64,000 bases of DNA from Pseudobacter ginsenosidimutans (GTDB taxonomy: Bacteria; Bacteroidota; Bacteroidia; Chitinophagales; Chitinophagaceae): assembly GCF_007970185.1 (NCBI RefSeq), contig NZ_CP042431.1, forward strand, positions 5,022,001 through 5,086,000, written 5' to 3'. This document shows, one piece after another, positions 26,153 through 35,819 of the stretch. Positions within the stretch are counted from its first letter, which is position 1. The number at the start of each line of letters is the position of its first letter. The notes beneath the pieces were generated by a model that was not told the DNA's origin, made no database searches, and saw only the letters and a program-made list of their open reading frames with translations. Position numbers and translations under genes: made by a program.

Positions 26153-27070
26153 ATGACGACCATTTTAAAAGTGGAGAACCTCTCCCATAGGTATTCCAGT
26201 GCCTGGGCTATCCGTGATATCAATTTCGAGATCGGCCAGCATGGTGTAATTGGCCTGCTCGGTTCCAACGGCGCCGGCAAATCTACCACCATGAATATCA
26301 TTTGTGGCGTACTGAACCAGACGGAAGGAAATGTAATTATCAACGGGATCAATAAGAAAGATAATCCAAGGCTCGCGAAAACGCAGTTGGGTTTTCTGCC
26401 GCAGACCCCGCCATTGTATACAGATTTCACTGTCAGTGAATACCTCACTTATACTGCTGATCTGCGTTTTATGGATAAGAAGCTTATTAAAAAAGCTGTG
26501 GCCGAAGTGATGGATAAAACAGGTATCTCTCATTTCAGTTCAAGGCTGATCAAGAACCTTTCGGGTGGTTACAGGCAAAGAGTGGGCATTGCGCAAGCCA
26601 TCATTCATAAACCCAAACTGGTGATCATGGATGAGCCTACCAATGGCCTTGATCCCAACCAGGTGATTGAAGCCAGGAAACTGATCAGGGAGATTGCGCT
26701 CGATCATACTGTACTATTATCGTCCCATGTGCTCTCTGAGATCAACCTGCTCTGCCGTGATATTATTATGATCGAAGGAGGAAGGATCGTGTTTTCAGAT
26801 ACCATGGATGCTTTTAACAATTACGCACAACCGAAGAGCATCCTGGCGGTGATGGATAGCCCGCCGCCTGCTGCAGCCATACAATCCATTCAAAACGTAA
26901 CCAAAGTAGAATTCCTTTCAGACAAACAATGCCGGATCTGGTTTACCGGTTCTTCCGATATCACGCAAACGATCATTGCTGCCAGTATGCAACAGGATTG
27001 GAAGCTGAAAGAGATCAGCCTGGAAAAATCATTACTGGATGACGTTTTCAAACAGCTTTCCGGTTTTTAG
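26153..27070 (+). CDS. GldA-like ABC transporter ATPase, locus 3
   Basis: ATPase of 305 aa, from the ATG at 26153; a TTG directly before it is in frame but unnecessary. Walker A GSNGAGKST, Q-loop GFLPQTPP, signature LSGGYRQRVG, Walker B LVIMDEPTNGLDPNQ and H-loop LSSHVLSE are all intact. The C-terminal extension ends SLLDDVFKQLSGF. This is the only ATPase gene of locus 3, although the locus has two GldFG permease genes. It may therefore serve both, or a mixed permease dimer. It is 22 nt upstream of the first permease. Confidence 0.9.
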   Translation: MTTILKVENLSHRYSSAWAIRDINFEIGQHGVIGLLGSNGAGKSTTMNIICGVLNQTEGNVIINGINKKDNPRLAKTQLGFLPQTPPLYTDFTVSEYLTYTADLRFMDKKLIKKAVAEVMDKTGISHFSSRLIKNLSGGYRQRVGIAQAIIHKPKLVIMDEPTNGLDPNQVIEARKLIREIALDHTVLLSSHVLSEINLLCRDIIMIEGGRIVFSDTMDAFNNYAQPKSILAVMDSPPPAAAIQSIQNVTKVEFLSDKQCRIWFTGSSDITQTIIAASMQQDWKLKEISLEKSLLDDVFKQLSGF

Positions 27071-27092
27071 TCATCCCTAATCAAAGCGCTTT

Positions 27093-29405
27093 ATGAATAT
27101 TATTTGGAAAATAGCCAGGGCGGAGTTGAGGAATCTTTTTTATTCTCCCATCGCCTGGCTGGTGATTGTAAGTTTTTATGTAGTGATAGCCGCGGTGTTC
27201 ACGCTTTCTTTGGATGTACTCACAAGGTTACAGGATGTTACACTGGAAGTAAGGCCTGGATGGACAGGCTTTTCAATGGGTATTACCCGGTTAACGATGA
27301 GCGCTCAGTGCATGCAGGTAATGAATTTATTATACCTGTTCATCCCTTTGCTGACCATGGGAATTATCAACAGGGAGATCAGCAATGGAACTATCAAACT
27401 CCTGTATTCTTCGCCGGTGAGGTCGGTTGATATTGTGATAGGGAAATTCCTGGCGCTGGTGGTATTGAACACAGTGATGCTTTTGTCTCTGTTATTGTTC
27501 TTTGCCACTTCCTGGTTTGCTGTTCAGTTCCCGGAAATCAAATGGCATCTTTCCATGTTGCTTGGGCTCTTCCTTTTACTGAATACTTATGCTGCGATCG
27601 GGATCTTTCTTTCCTCCCTGACCAACTACCAGATTGTGGCGGCTGTGCTCACCTTTGCTGCTTTTTTTCTGCTTTCATTCATTGGATCATGGTGGCAGCA
27701 ATATGATTTCTTCAGGGATATCTCTTTTGCACTTACCATAGCAGGAAAAGCAGAGAATATGATCATGGGATTGATCACCAGCAGGGATATTTTTTACTTT
27801 ATCCTGTTGATCATATTGTTCCTGGGTTTTACCGTCATCCGGTTGAAAAGCACTCAAAGTACTATTTCAAAAGCAAGTCTTTTTGCCCGGTACACGGGGC
27901 TGCTGGTGGTGGTTACATTGCTGGGCTATTGTACTTCAAGATCAGGATATATCGGATACCTGGATGTTACAAAGGGCCAGAATAATACTATCACGGCGCC
28001 AATGCAGGAAGTGTTGAAAGAGCTGGATGGTTCACCGGTGGAGGTTACGCTCTATACAAATTTATTTGGAAGGGGTGTTGCAGAAGGTCTTCCTCAGTCA
28101 AGAAATGCATACTTATGGGGTTTCTGGGAAAAGTATAAAAGGTTCTATCCGAATATCAGTTTTGAATATGTTTATTACTACGACATAAAGGAGAACGACA
28201 GTAGTTTGTTCCGCAGGTATCCCGGCAAAACGATCGAGGAGATCAAGGACGTTTTTGGTGAATTATTGAATATCAGAACTTCTATTTTCAGAGCACCTGA
28301 AGAAGTGAGGCAAATGATCGATCTGAGTCAGGAAGACCTGGGAACAGTAATGGAAGTTTCTTATAAGGGTAAGAAGGAACTTATGAGAACATTCGGTGAA
28401 ACCGATATCTGGCCTCATGAAAGGTCTGTAGCCGGTACTTTAAAGCGGTTGACCAGGAAAGAGGATGTTCGCGTTGCCTATGTAAGCGGTAACTATGAAC
28501 GAAATCCATACGGTAGCTATAACAGGGATTATTTTGTTCACCTGAATGATAAAGGGAACAGGGCGGCTGGTATCAATGCAGGCTTTGATACGGATACTAT
28601 TTCCATTCTGAACAACGAAATACCTGCAGGCATCAACTTACTGGTGATTGCGGATCCCAAATCTGAATATAGTGAAGCAGAACAGGAGAGGATTACCAGG
28701 TACCTGCAGGAGGGAGGTAATGCTATGCTGCTGGGTGAACCTGGCAAACAGCATATTCTCAATCCCTTGATAAAGTCGCTGAGTATTTATTTGGAGCAAG
28801 GTACTGTTGTAACGCCCAATGCACATGAAATGCCACATATCCTGTCTTCGAAAGTTACCAGCAGGGGAGCAGCCATGTCTGATGAATGGGCTTTCTGGCA
28901 TTCCAGGAAATATAAGACGCCTGTAGAGGAACGGGTTAAGTTGGTGGGTGCTACTACTCTCGCAACAATGGATTCAACTTCCTTTCGCATCGATACCATA
29001 CTGATGGAAAGATCAGGAGAGAATATATGGCTGAAAAATGGGAAGCTTGTGGTGGATTCTGCTGCTCCCGTGTTTGCAGCTGGAGATCTGCGAAAGGATC
29101 TGTATGTAATGGCTATATCACTTAGCAGAAACATAAACGGAAAGGAGCAGCGTATCGTTGTTGCCGGAGATGGGGACCTGTTCAGCAATGAAAGATTTTC
29201 CAGTAACGGTTCCGGCTTTTCATTTTATAGCTGGCTACTGTACAACCAATATCCATTATACCCAAACAGACCAGATGATGGAGATAACAAGTTCACCATA
29301 AAGAATGACAGTGCAAAAATGATCCAATACATTTTGCTCTATACCGTGCCTGTATTATTGCTGCTTACATCCATCATCCTCCTGGTGCGCAGGAAAAGAA
29401 AATAG
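27093..29405 (+). CDS. GldF-GldG fusion ABC permease, first copy of locus 3
   Basis: 770-residue inner-membrane protein. The GldF part (1-250) has about six membrane segments, starting MNIIWKIARAELRNLFYSP, with LLYSSPVRSVDIV and GLITSRDIFYF. The GldG part starts near residue 290 (VTLYTNLFGRG). It contains RVAYVSGNYERNPYGSYNRD, a GATase-like core (INLLVIADPKSEYSEAEQER, GGNAMLLGEPGKQHILNPLI) and ends with a membrane helix (VPVLLLLTSIILLV) and basic tail. GldG-type domains belong to the ABC auxiliary family and are thought to act in the periplasm. Fusion of the two parts is seen in all four copies in this window. Confidence 0.88.
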   Translation: MNIIWKIARAELRNLFYSPIAWLVIVSFYVVIAAVFTLSLDVLTRLQDVTLEVRPGWTGFSMGITRLTMSAQCMQVMNLLYLFIPLLTMGIINREISNGTIKLLYSSPVRSVDIVIGKFLALVVLNTVMLLSLLLFFATSWFAVQFPEIKWHLSMLLGLFLLLNTYAAIGIFLSSLTNYQIVAAVLTFAAFFLLSFIGSWWQQYDFFRDISFALTIAGKAENMIMGLITSRDIFYFILLIILFLGFTVIRLKSTQSTISKASLFARYTGLLVVVTLLGYCTSRSGYIGYLDVTKGQNNTITAPMQEVLKELDGSPVEVTLYTNLFGRGVAEGLPQSRNAYLWGFWEKYKRFYPNISFEYVYYYDIKENDSSLFRRYPGKTIEEIKDVFGELLNIRTSIFRAPEEVRQMIDLSQEDLGTVMEVSYKGKKELMRTFGETDIWPHERSVAGTLKRLTRKEDVRVAYVSGNYERNPYGSYNRDYFVHLNDKGNRAAGINAGFDTDTISILNNEIPAGINLLVIADPKSEYSEAEQERITRYLQEGGNAMLLGEPGKQHILNPLIKSLSIYLEQGTVVTPNAHEMPHILSSKVTSRGAAMSDEWAFWHSRKYKTPVEERVKLVGATTLATMDSTSFRIDTILMERSGENIWLKNGKLVVDSAAPVFAAGDLRKDLYVMAISLSRNINGKEQRIVVAGDGDLFSNERFSSNGSGFSFYSWLLYNQYPLYPNRPDDGDNKFTIKNDSAKMIQYILLYTVPVLLLLTSIILLVRRKRK

Positions 29406-29442
29406 CCAATTTGCTGAGCAACCAGTGACTAAATAATTTGCC

Positions 29443-30765
29443 ATGTTTTTACAAACTGACGATCAAACGATCGAAGACCTGCGGATCTTCGGCAAGCGAG
29501 ACGGCCAGGGATTATTCGATCTCTACAATCATTCACATACCCGCGGCGCAGAAGCTGTATTGAAGGAAATGTTCACCAAACCCCTGAGTGATCAGCAGGA
29601 GATCAATCGCAGAAGCGATATCATCAAGAGCTTCGCGGGCATGAATATCTGCTTTCCATTCGAAGGAGCTTTATTCGATATGGCGGAAAAATACCTGATA
29701 GCTGCCGATGAACAGAAAAAACAGGGAACACAACATTCGGTACTCAGTGAAAAAGAGATCAGCAATGGCGTAACGGCGCTGATCACACTGGTACAGCAGA
29801 TCAAGTCTTTCATTAATTCAAAGGAGGTCATAGCCATGGAATCCTGGTCAAAGGAAAGGGAGGCGATTGCCTCCTTCCTCCTCGACCCTGCTTTTGAACC
29901 GGTACTGCGTGAACAGCAAAAAGGGAAGGTTTCCTATGCAGCTGTCACCGCTTTCGATCTCCTGTTCCGGCTTCGGGAACGAAATAAAATTGAACAGCTG
30001 CTGGCGCAGATCTATCAGCTGGATGTTTATCTGTCTGTTGCTAAAGTGGCACGCGAACGAAAATTCGTTTTTCCCAAAGCGTTAGAAAAGGGGAAAAGCA
30101 TATTGCGGCTTAAAGGTGTTTATCACCCTGAACTGGCAAAGCCGGTGAGTAATGATTTTTCGATGGATGCCTCAAATAACGTGGTGTTTCTCACCGGGGC
30201 GAATATGGCGGGAAAATCAACCTTCCTGCGATCTGTAAGCACAGCTATTTATGTGGCGCATATTGGCTTTCCTGTGGCTGCGGAGGAAATGGAATTCTCT
30301 GTGATGGATGGTATGTATACCACCATCAATCTGCCCGATAACCTGGGCATTGGCGCCAGCCATTTTTATGCAGAAGTATTGCGTGTGAAAAAGGTGGCCG
30401 CCGAACTGGAAGCAGGCAAATCGATCTTCGTGCTTTTTGATGAATTGTTCAGAGGCACCAATGTAAAAGATGCGCATGAAGGAACTGTGGCCATCACAAA
30501 AGCATTTGCCGGCAGAACAAACAGCCTGTTCATTATTTCATCGCATATCGTGGAAGCCGGTGATGAGTTGAGCATGAAGAAAAATATCGCCTTTCACTAC
30601 CTGCCCACCCGTATGAATGGGAACACTCCCCTCTACACCTACACACTGGAGCGAGGCATCACAGATGACCGGCACGGTATGATCATTATCCGTAATGAAG
30701 GTATTTTAGAAATACTGGAAAAGGGAAAGAAAGATTTACAAGGGGAGCGACTGGGCACACACTGA
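29443..30765 (+). CDS. MutS-like ATPase, type A, locus 3
   Basis: 440-residue protein with the MutS core and ATPase domains only. Residues 10-60 match the start of the MutS core (DLYNHSHTRGAEAVLKEMF then a TRG/PL pattern). The ATPase has Walker A GANMAGKST at 252-260, a signature-like segment NLGIGASHFYAEV near 300-312 (MutS: STFMVEM), Walker B FVLFDELFRGTN near 329-340 and SSHIVE near 366. No mismatch-binding domain with the Phe-x-Glu motif and no connector domain are present, so it is about half the size of repair MutS (about 860 aa). It probably pairs with the type B protein encoded 15 nt downstream. It sits between two GldFG permease genes. Confidence 0.88.
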   Translation: MFLQTDDQTIEDLRIFGKRDGQGLFDLYNHSHTRGAEAVLKEMFTKPLSDQQEINRRSDIIKSFAGMNICFPFEGALFDMAEKYLIAADEQKKQGTQHSVLSEKEISNGVTALITLVQQIKSFINSKEVIAMESWSKEREAIASFLLDPAFEPVLREQQKGKVSYAAVTAFDLLFRLRERNKIEQLLAQIYQLDVYLSVAKVARERKFVFPKALEKGKSILRLKGVYHPELAKPVSNDFSMDASNNVVFLTGANMAGKSTFLRSVSTAIYVAHIGFPVAAEEMEFSVMDGMYTTINLPDNLGIGASHFYAEVLRVKKVAAELEAGKSIFVLFDELFRGTNVKDAHEGTVAITKAFAGRTNSLFIISSHIVEAGDELSMKKNIAFHYLPTRMNGNTPLYTYTLERGITDDRHGMIIIRNEGILEILEKGKKDLQGERLGTH

Positions 30766-30780
30766 TTAATTACAACAACT

Positions 30781-32097
30781 ATGAGTTTTAGCATAGACAA
30801 ACAATCGATTGAAGAGTTGAACCTGATGGGGAAATTCAGGCAGGGTTCCGTGTATTTCCTGTTCAACAAAGTGCAAACCAGGGGAGGAGAACAATTGCTT
30901 GACGAATTGTTCAGGCATCCGCTCACAGACGAAAAGATCATCAATCATCGTACTGCTGTGTTTAGCTTTTTTCAGCAGCAGCATCTTGCATTCCCTTTCG
31001 ATAGCAGTCAGGTGAGTATTATGCGGGAGTATATCGATACAGCCACCGCTCGCAGCAAAGCGGCCAGCTACCTGAATATCCTGTTGCTTAAGATGACGGC
31101 AGCCTTAACGAGGAACGAACGGTTCAAAATACTGATCCAGGGTATTCAGGCTTCTATCTCTGTGTTGAAAAGAGCCTATGCTTTTGCCAATGAATTATCT
31201 GTTCATGAATCGCCCTTCAAAGAGCGCGCTGTTGCCATCAGGCAGCTACTTGAATCACCCCAACTGGCAGCGCTGATGGATACGGATATTTATAAATCGG
31301 TTTCGCTGCAGTCTATCGCAACATTCGACTACCTGCTTCGAAATAAAATGAACCAACAGCTGCAATTGGTGCTGGATTTCATTTTTGAAACAGATGTAAA
31401 TATTGCCGTGGCTGCTGTTGCCAAAGAGCGTGGCTTCAACTATGCGAAAGCGCTGCCCAAGCAAGACAATCTACTGCGTGCTGTTGAGCTCAGGCATCCC
31501 TGTATTGAAAATGCCATCGGCAATACGATCAATATGCATCCCGGCAGTAATGTGATCTTTTTAACCGGCGCCAATATGGCTGGTAAGTCTACCTGGATGA
31601 AATCGATCGGTATCAGTGTCTACCTCGCTCATATTGGATTTCCGGTGGCTGCAGCCAGCATGGAGTTTTCTGTGCGCGAAGGACTGTATTCGAGTATCAA
31701 TGTGGCTGATAATATCGGCCTGGGATACAGCCATTTTTATGCGGAAGTGGTAAGAGTAAAGAATGCGGCGGAAGCCACCAGTACCGGCAGGCACCTGTTG
31801 CTGATGTTTGATGAATTATTCAAGGGAACCAATGTGAAAGATGCCTATGATGGAACGCTTGCAGTAACGGAGGCTTTTGCGCAGTACAGGAATTGTTTGT
31901 TCATAGTGAGCACACATATCATTGAAGTAGGAGAGACTTTAAAACAGAAAAAGAATATTCAGTTCTGTTTTATGCCAACTATAATGAAGCAGGGAATACC
32001 TGCTTACACCTATCAACTAAAAGAGGGTATCACCATAGACCGGCAGGGGATGATGATCATCCGGAATGAAGGCATTCTTGAAATGATCGGATCGTAA
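30781..32097 (+). CDS. MutS-like ATPase, type B, locus 3
   Basis: 438-residue partner of the type A protein, with the same build: MutS core (ELNLMGKFRQGSVYFLFNKV, then TRGGEQLLDELF) and ATPase with GANMAGKST, DNIGLGYSHFYAEV, LLMFDELFKGTN and STHIIE. It lacks the mismatch-recognition and connector domains. Types A and B are clearly related but distinct, and loci 2 and 3 each have one of each in the same order. That points to a heterodimer of the kind formed by eukaryotic Msh4/Msh5, which also lack the first MutS domain. It is separated by 38 nt from the following permease gene. Confidence 0.88.
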   Translation: MSFSIDKQSIEELNLMGKFRQGSVYFLFNKVQTRGGEQLLDELFRHPLTDEKIINHRTAVFSFFQQQHLAFPFDSSQVSIMREYIDTATARSKAASYLNILLLKMTAALTRNERFKILIQGIQASISVLKRAYAFANELSVHESPFKERAVAIRQLLESPQLAALMDTDIYKSVSLQSIATFDYLLRNKMNQQLQLVLDFIFETDVNIAVAAVAKERGFNYAKALPKQDNLLRAVELRHPCIENAIGNTINMHPGSNVIFLTGANMAGKSTWMKSIGISVYLAHIGFPVAAASMEFSVREGLYSSINVADNIGLGYSHFYAEVVRVKNAAEATSTGRHLLLMFDELFKGTNVKDAYDGTLAVTEAFAQYRNCLFIVSTHIIEVGETLKQKKNIQFCFMPTIMKQGIPAYTYQLKEGITIDRQGMMIIRNEGILEMIGS

Positions 32098-32135
32098 ATA
32101 ACAGGTATTCTTTTTTAATCTACCAATCAATTGTA

Positions 32136-34451
32136 ATGAAAATAATTTTTAAGATAGCCAGGGCTGAGTTGAGGCATTTATTCTATTCGCCGATTGCCTG
32201 GGTTGTTATTGTTCTTTTTTTTGTGATCACAGGCATGGGATTCGTTTCGAGCTTGAAAGAACTAGCCAGGATCCAGGAAGTTTCCATGGAAAACAGTGCC
32301 GGCTTTGAAGGATTTTTTGATGGGCTCACGTTGAAGCTATTCATGTCATCTATCGGAAATGCTTTGTCTTATTTCTACCTGTTCATTCCTTTGCTCACGA
32401 TGGGAACCATCAGCAGGGAACATAATACAGGTACGATGAAATTGTTGTTCTCCTCGCCACTACGGGTAAGGGAACTGGTACTGGGCAAGTATTTTGGGCT
32501 GCTGGTCTTTAATTTTATCTTATTGTGCAGTATCGGATTGTTATTACTTACAGGCGCCCTGAGTATCAAGGACGCCGATTATCCGATCTATCTCTCTTCT
32601 TTACTGGGTTTCTTCCTGCTGTCAAATACCTACCTGGCCATTGGTATGTTTATTTCCAGCCTCACACAGTACCAGATCATGGCGGGGATCATTACTTACC
32701 TGGTGTTTGCCATACTCGGGATGGCGGATAAATTCGGGCAGCAGTATGACCTGGTGAGAGACCTTACTTATTTTCTGTCTTTGTCCGGAAGAGTTGATTT
32801 TATGATCCTGGGGCTGATCACTTCCAGAAATGTTTGTTACTATCTTTTGATCATTGCCATGTTCATCGGTTTTACCATGATCAAACTGCGGAGCTTGCAG
32901 GAAAGCAAAAAATGGACAGTGTCATTTACGCGCTATTCTGTACTCTCTGCCATCATCCTTTTTGCCGGTTATTTTACTTCCAGGCCCGGGGCTGTTGCTT
33001 ACTGGGACGTTACAAGGCATAATGATAATACCATCGACTCCACTACACAAGCAGTATTGAGGGAATTGGATGGCTCTCCCGTAACAGTAACATTATATAC
33101 AAATCTCCTGGATAAGAAGGTCAGGGAAGGGCTACCCGAAAACAGGAATAAGTATCTATGGGGATTTTGGGAGAACTACCTCCGCTTCTATCCAAATATG
33201 AAATTCAGGTTCGAGTATTATTACAAACTGGATGATAACTCCTTCTTTAAGGAGATGTATCCGGGGAGAACAGTAGAGCAGATGGTAGATCTGCAGGTGC
33301 GTACCCATGGATTGAAAAGAAGTTTATTCCAAAGCAGGCAGGAAATCGAAAAGAAGATCGATCTGTCTGATGAGCCGGCGAAATTATTGATGGAACTTGA
33401 ATACAAAGGAAGGAAAACAATTCTCAGAACCTTTACCGACAATAGAAATATCTGGCCCACACAAATGAATGTTGCCGGAGCAATACGCAAACTGGTAAGA
33501 GACTCCATTCCCCGGATAGTATTCAGTACAGGGCATTTCGAAAGAAGTCCCTGGAAATACGGAGAACGGGAGTATGCTATGCATACAGCTTATAAAGAAG
33601 CTGGCAAAGCGCTGGTGAATACCGGAGTAAAGGTTGATTCCATTTCTCTCATGGAAAAAGTTCCGTTGCCGGGTTCAGATGTACTGGTGATAGCAGATCC
33701 AAAATCTGCGCTGAGTGCAATTGAACAGGAAAGGGTAATGGATTTTCTGAACCGGGGAGGAAATGCGTTATTGTATGCTGAACCGGGCAAGCAGGAAATA
33801 CTGAACCCGCTACTGAACCGCATTGGAGTGAACATAGAACCTGGCGTATTAATGAACTTCAATATCAATACCAGTCCGGTTGATGTAAGAAATGAGCTCA
33901 ATACAGCAGGAAACGCCATGGCCAGGGAAGAAGAAATGCAACGACACTTTCTCAAAAAGAAGCGTTCTGCTGCAGGTTTATTCAATAGTGCTGCCGAGCT
34001 TTCCTGGAAAGAGATCGATGGGTTTACAATAACGCCTGTATCTGTTTTTGAAGGTAATCAGAAAGTGTGGCGGGAAAATGGATATCTTGGTCTGGACTCT
34101 GCGCTCGCTACTTTTTCTGATGCTGAAGGCGATGTGATGAAAGATGGATATCCGATGGCGCTCAAACTGAGCCGTACTGTCAATGGAAAAGAACAAAGGA
34201 TTGTTGTGGCAGGTGATGCAGACTTTATGTCTCTTAAGAATCACAGTGGATTTACTATCGGCGTTGGATTCTATAGCTGGTTGATGAATAATGAATACCC
34301 TGTTTACAGAACCGTGCATTTCAAAACAGATAAGTTTCTCACGATCGGGAGGAAGACCGGCAATTTGCTCTGGAATGTTTATGTGTATATACTGCCGGCA
34401 ATATTATTACTGACCGGATTGATATTGGTGATCAGAAGATCGAGAAAATAA
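32136..34451 (+). CDS. GldF-GldG fusion ABC permease, second copy of locus 3
   Basis: 771-residue membrane protein of the same build as the first copy: N-terminal permease (MKIIFKIARAELRHLFYSPI, LLFSSPLRVRELVLG, GLITSRNVCYYL) and GldG part from about residue 290 (VTLYTNLLDKK). The core reads SDVLVIADPKSALSAIEQER and GGNALLYAEPGKQEILNPLL, and a final helix ILPAILLLTGLILVI precedes the basic end. It has no ATPase gene of its own. It closes locus 3, ending at the terminator shared with locus 2. Two unequal permease chains next to one ATPase suggest a heteromeric transporter. Confidence 0.88.
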   Translation: MKIIFKIARAELRHLFYSPIAWVVIVLFFVITGMGFVSSLKELARIQEVSMENSAGFEGFFDGLTLKLFMSSIGNALSYFYLFIPLLTMGTISREHNTGTMKLLFSSPLRVRELVLGKYFGLLVFNFILLCSIGLLLLTGALSIKDADYPIYLSSLLGFFLLSNTYLAIGMFISSLTQYQIMAGIITYLVFAILGMADKFGQQYDLVRDLTYFLSLSGRVDFMILGLITSRNVCYYLLIIAMFIGFTMIKLRSLQESKKWTVSFTRYSVLSAIILFAGYFTSRPGAVAYWDVTRHNDNTIDSTTQAVLRELDGSPVTVTLYTNLLDKKVREGLPENRNKYLWGFWENYLRFYPNMKFRFEYYYKLDDNSFFKEMYPGRTVEQMVDLQVRTHGLKRSLFQSRQEIEKKIDLSDEPAKLLMELEYKGRKTILRTFTDNRNIWPTQMNVAGAIRKLVRDSIPRIVFSTGHFERSPWKYGEREYAMHTAYKEAGKALVNTGVKVDSISLMEKVPLPGSDVLVIADPKSALSAIEQERVMDFLNRGGNALLYAEPGKQEILNPLLNRIGVNIEPGVLMNFNINTSPVDVRNELNTAGNAMAREEEMQRHFLKKKRSAAGLFNSAAELSWKEIDGFTITPVSVFEGNQKVWRENGYLGLDSALATFSDAEGDVMKDGYPMALKLSRTVNGKEQRIVVAGDADFMSLKNHSGFTIGVGFYSWLMNNEYPVYRTVHFKTDKFLTIGRKTGNLLWNVYVYILPAILLLTGLILVIRRSRK

Positions 34452-34458
34452 TCTAAGT

Positions 34459-34490
34459 AAAAAGCAGGAGTTGTTGCTCCTGCTTTTTTT
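34459..34490. terminator. Bidirectional terminator between convergent loci 3 and 2
   Basis: AGCAGGAG (34463-34470) pairs with CTCCTGCT (34477-34484) around a 6-nt loop. It has an A-run before it and a T-run after it, so it can end transcription from both sides. The T-run overlaps the stop codon of the convergent MutS-like gene. Confidence 0.9.
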
Positions 34491-35805
34491 AGTTTTTCAG
34501 CATCTCCAGTATTCCTTCATTCCTGATGATCATCATGCCCTGCCTGTCTTCCGTGATGCCTTCTTCCAAAATATACGTGTACTTTGGCCTGGCGCCATCC
34601 ATGATGGTAGGCATGAACCTGAATTGGATATTCTCCGTTTCCTTCAATGCTTCGCCTACTTCGATGATATGGGTGGAGACAATGAACAAACACTCCTGGT
34701 ATTCTGCAAAAGCCTCTGTTACTGCAAGCGTTCCATCATAGGCATCTTTCACATTGGTGCCTTTGAATAGTTCATCGAACATCAATAATAATCTTTTTCC
34801 ACTGCTGGCCGCATCGGCGGCTTGTTTTACGCGCACTACTTCCGCATAGAAATGGCTGTAACCAAGCCCGATATTGTCAGCTACGTTGATGGAGGAATAC
34901 ATTCCTTCGCGCACAGAAAATTCAAATGATTTTGCAGCAATCGGAAATCCCATATGAGCGAGGTAAATTCCTATACCGATGGATTTCATCAACGTGGATT
35001 TCCCTGCCATGTTAGCGCCGGTGAGGAAGATCACATTGGTGTTCTCATGCATCAGGATATCATTACCGATTGCTTTATCGATGCAGGGATGGGCAAGTTT
35101 GGATGCCTGTAAAACATTCATCTCAGCCGGCAAAGCCTTTGCATAAGTGAATCCTTTCTTCCGGGCTACATTACTAACGGAAATGTACAGGTCAAGTTCG
35201 TAAATGAATTGCAGAAGGTTTTCCATTTCCTCCGGCAAGCGGCTTTTCAGCAGGTGATCGTATTGAGCGAGAATGGTTACCGGCAGGTCTTTGTAGATAT
35301 CGGTGTTGCGCAGTTTCTCCAGGTGCTTATCGGAAAGTAACTGAAGCAGCTGGTTCACACGGTCAGCCAGTGGGCTTTTTAATTGCTGCAATACTTCCAG
35401 CATGCCATGGCAGCGGTTCAACGTAACGATGGTAGCCTGTAATCCCTGTACCGATTTCTTGTACCGCTCATCACGTGTAAGCTTGCTGAGCAGTTTCTGG
35501 GTGAGCATACTGCTGACTGTGGCGAAAGCACTCTTTCCGGTGCCTGCATCCAGGTATTCCCGCATGATGTTCAGTTGCTGCACATCAAATGAGAAGCCCA
35601 GGCTTGATTGCTGAAAGAACCTGAAGATCTTACTGCGCTGGTTGATGCTTTCCGCATCCAGCATTGGATTGCGGAACATCTGGTCCAGCAATTGTTCACC
35701 TCCCCGGGTTCTTACTTCATTGAAAAGATGGTACACCGATCCCTGCCTGAATTTTCCCAGCAGGTTCAGCTCATCCACTGTTTGTTTATCTGTATTGAAT
35801 TGCAT
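34489..35805 (-). CDS. MutS-like ATPase, type B, locus 2
   Basis: 438-residue protein homologous to the type B protein of locus 3: ELNLLGKFRQGSVYHLFNEV, TRGGEQLLDQMF, Walker A GANMAGKST, DNIGLGYSHFYAEV, LLMFDELFKGTN and STHIIE. It has only the MutS core and ATPase. It is the last gene of locus 2, 54 nt after the type A gene. That gap holds most of a palindromic repeat. Relative to the locus 3 copy, the nucleotide sequence is much more diverged than that of the type A pair. Confidence 0.88.
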   Translation of the reverse strand: MQFNTDKQTVDELNLLGKFRQGSVYHLFNEVRTRGGEQLLDQMFRNPMLDAESINQRSKIFRFFQQSSLGFSFDVQQLNIMREYLDAGTGKSAFATVSSMLTQKLLSKLTRDERYKKSVQGLQATIVTLNRCHGMLEVLQQLKSPLADRVNQLLQLLSDKHLEKLRNTDIYKDLPVTILAQYDHLLKSRLPEEMENLLQFIYELDLYISVSNVARKKGFTYAKALPAEMNVLQASKLAHPCIDKAIGNDILMHENTNVIFLTGANMAGKSTLMKSIGIGIYLAHMGFPIAAKSFEFSVREGMYSSINVADNIGLGYSHFYAEVVRVKQAADAASSGKRLLLMFDELFKGTNVKDAYDGTLAVTEAFAEYQECLFIVSTHIIEVGEALKETENIQFRFMPTIMDGARPKYTYILEEGITEDRQGMMIIRNEGILEMLKN

Positions 35806-35819
35806 TTTTGTAAAATTTT

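Noticed and set aside
26153-29405. GldA/GldF/GldG-like genes as the gliding motility machinery itself
   Set aside because: There are several paralogous copies under SusCD-linked sigma control, GldF and GldG are fused, and no other gliding genes are nearby. The family name describes similarity only.
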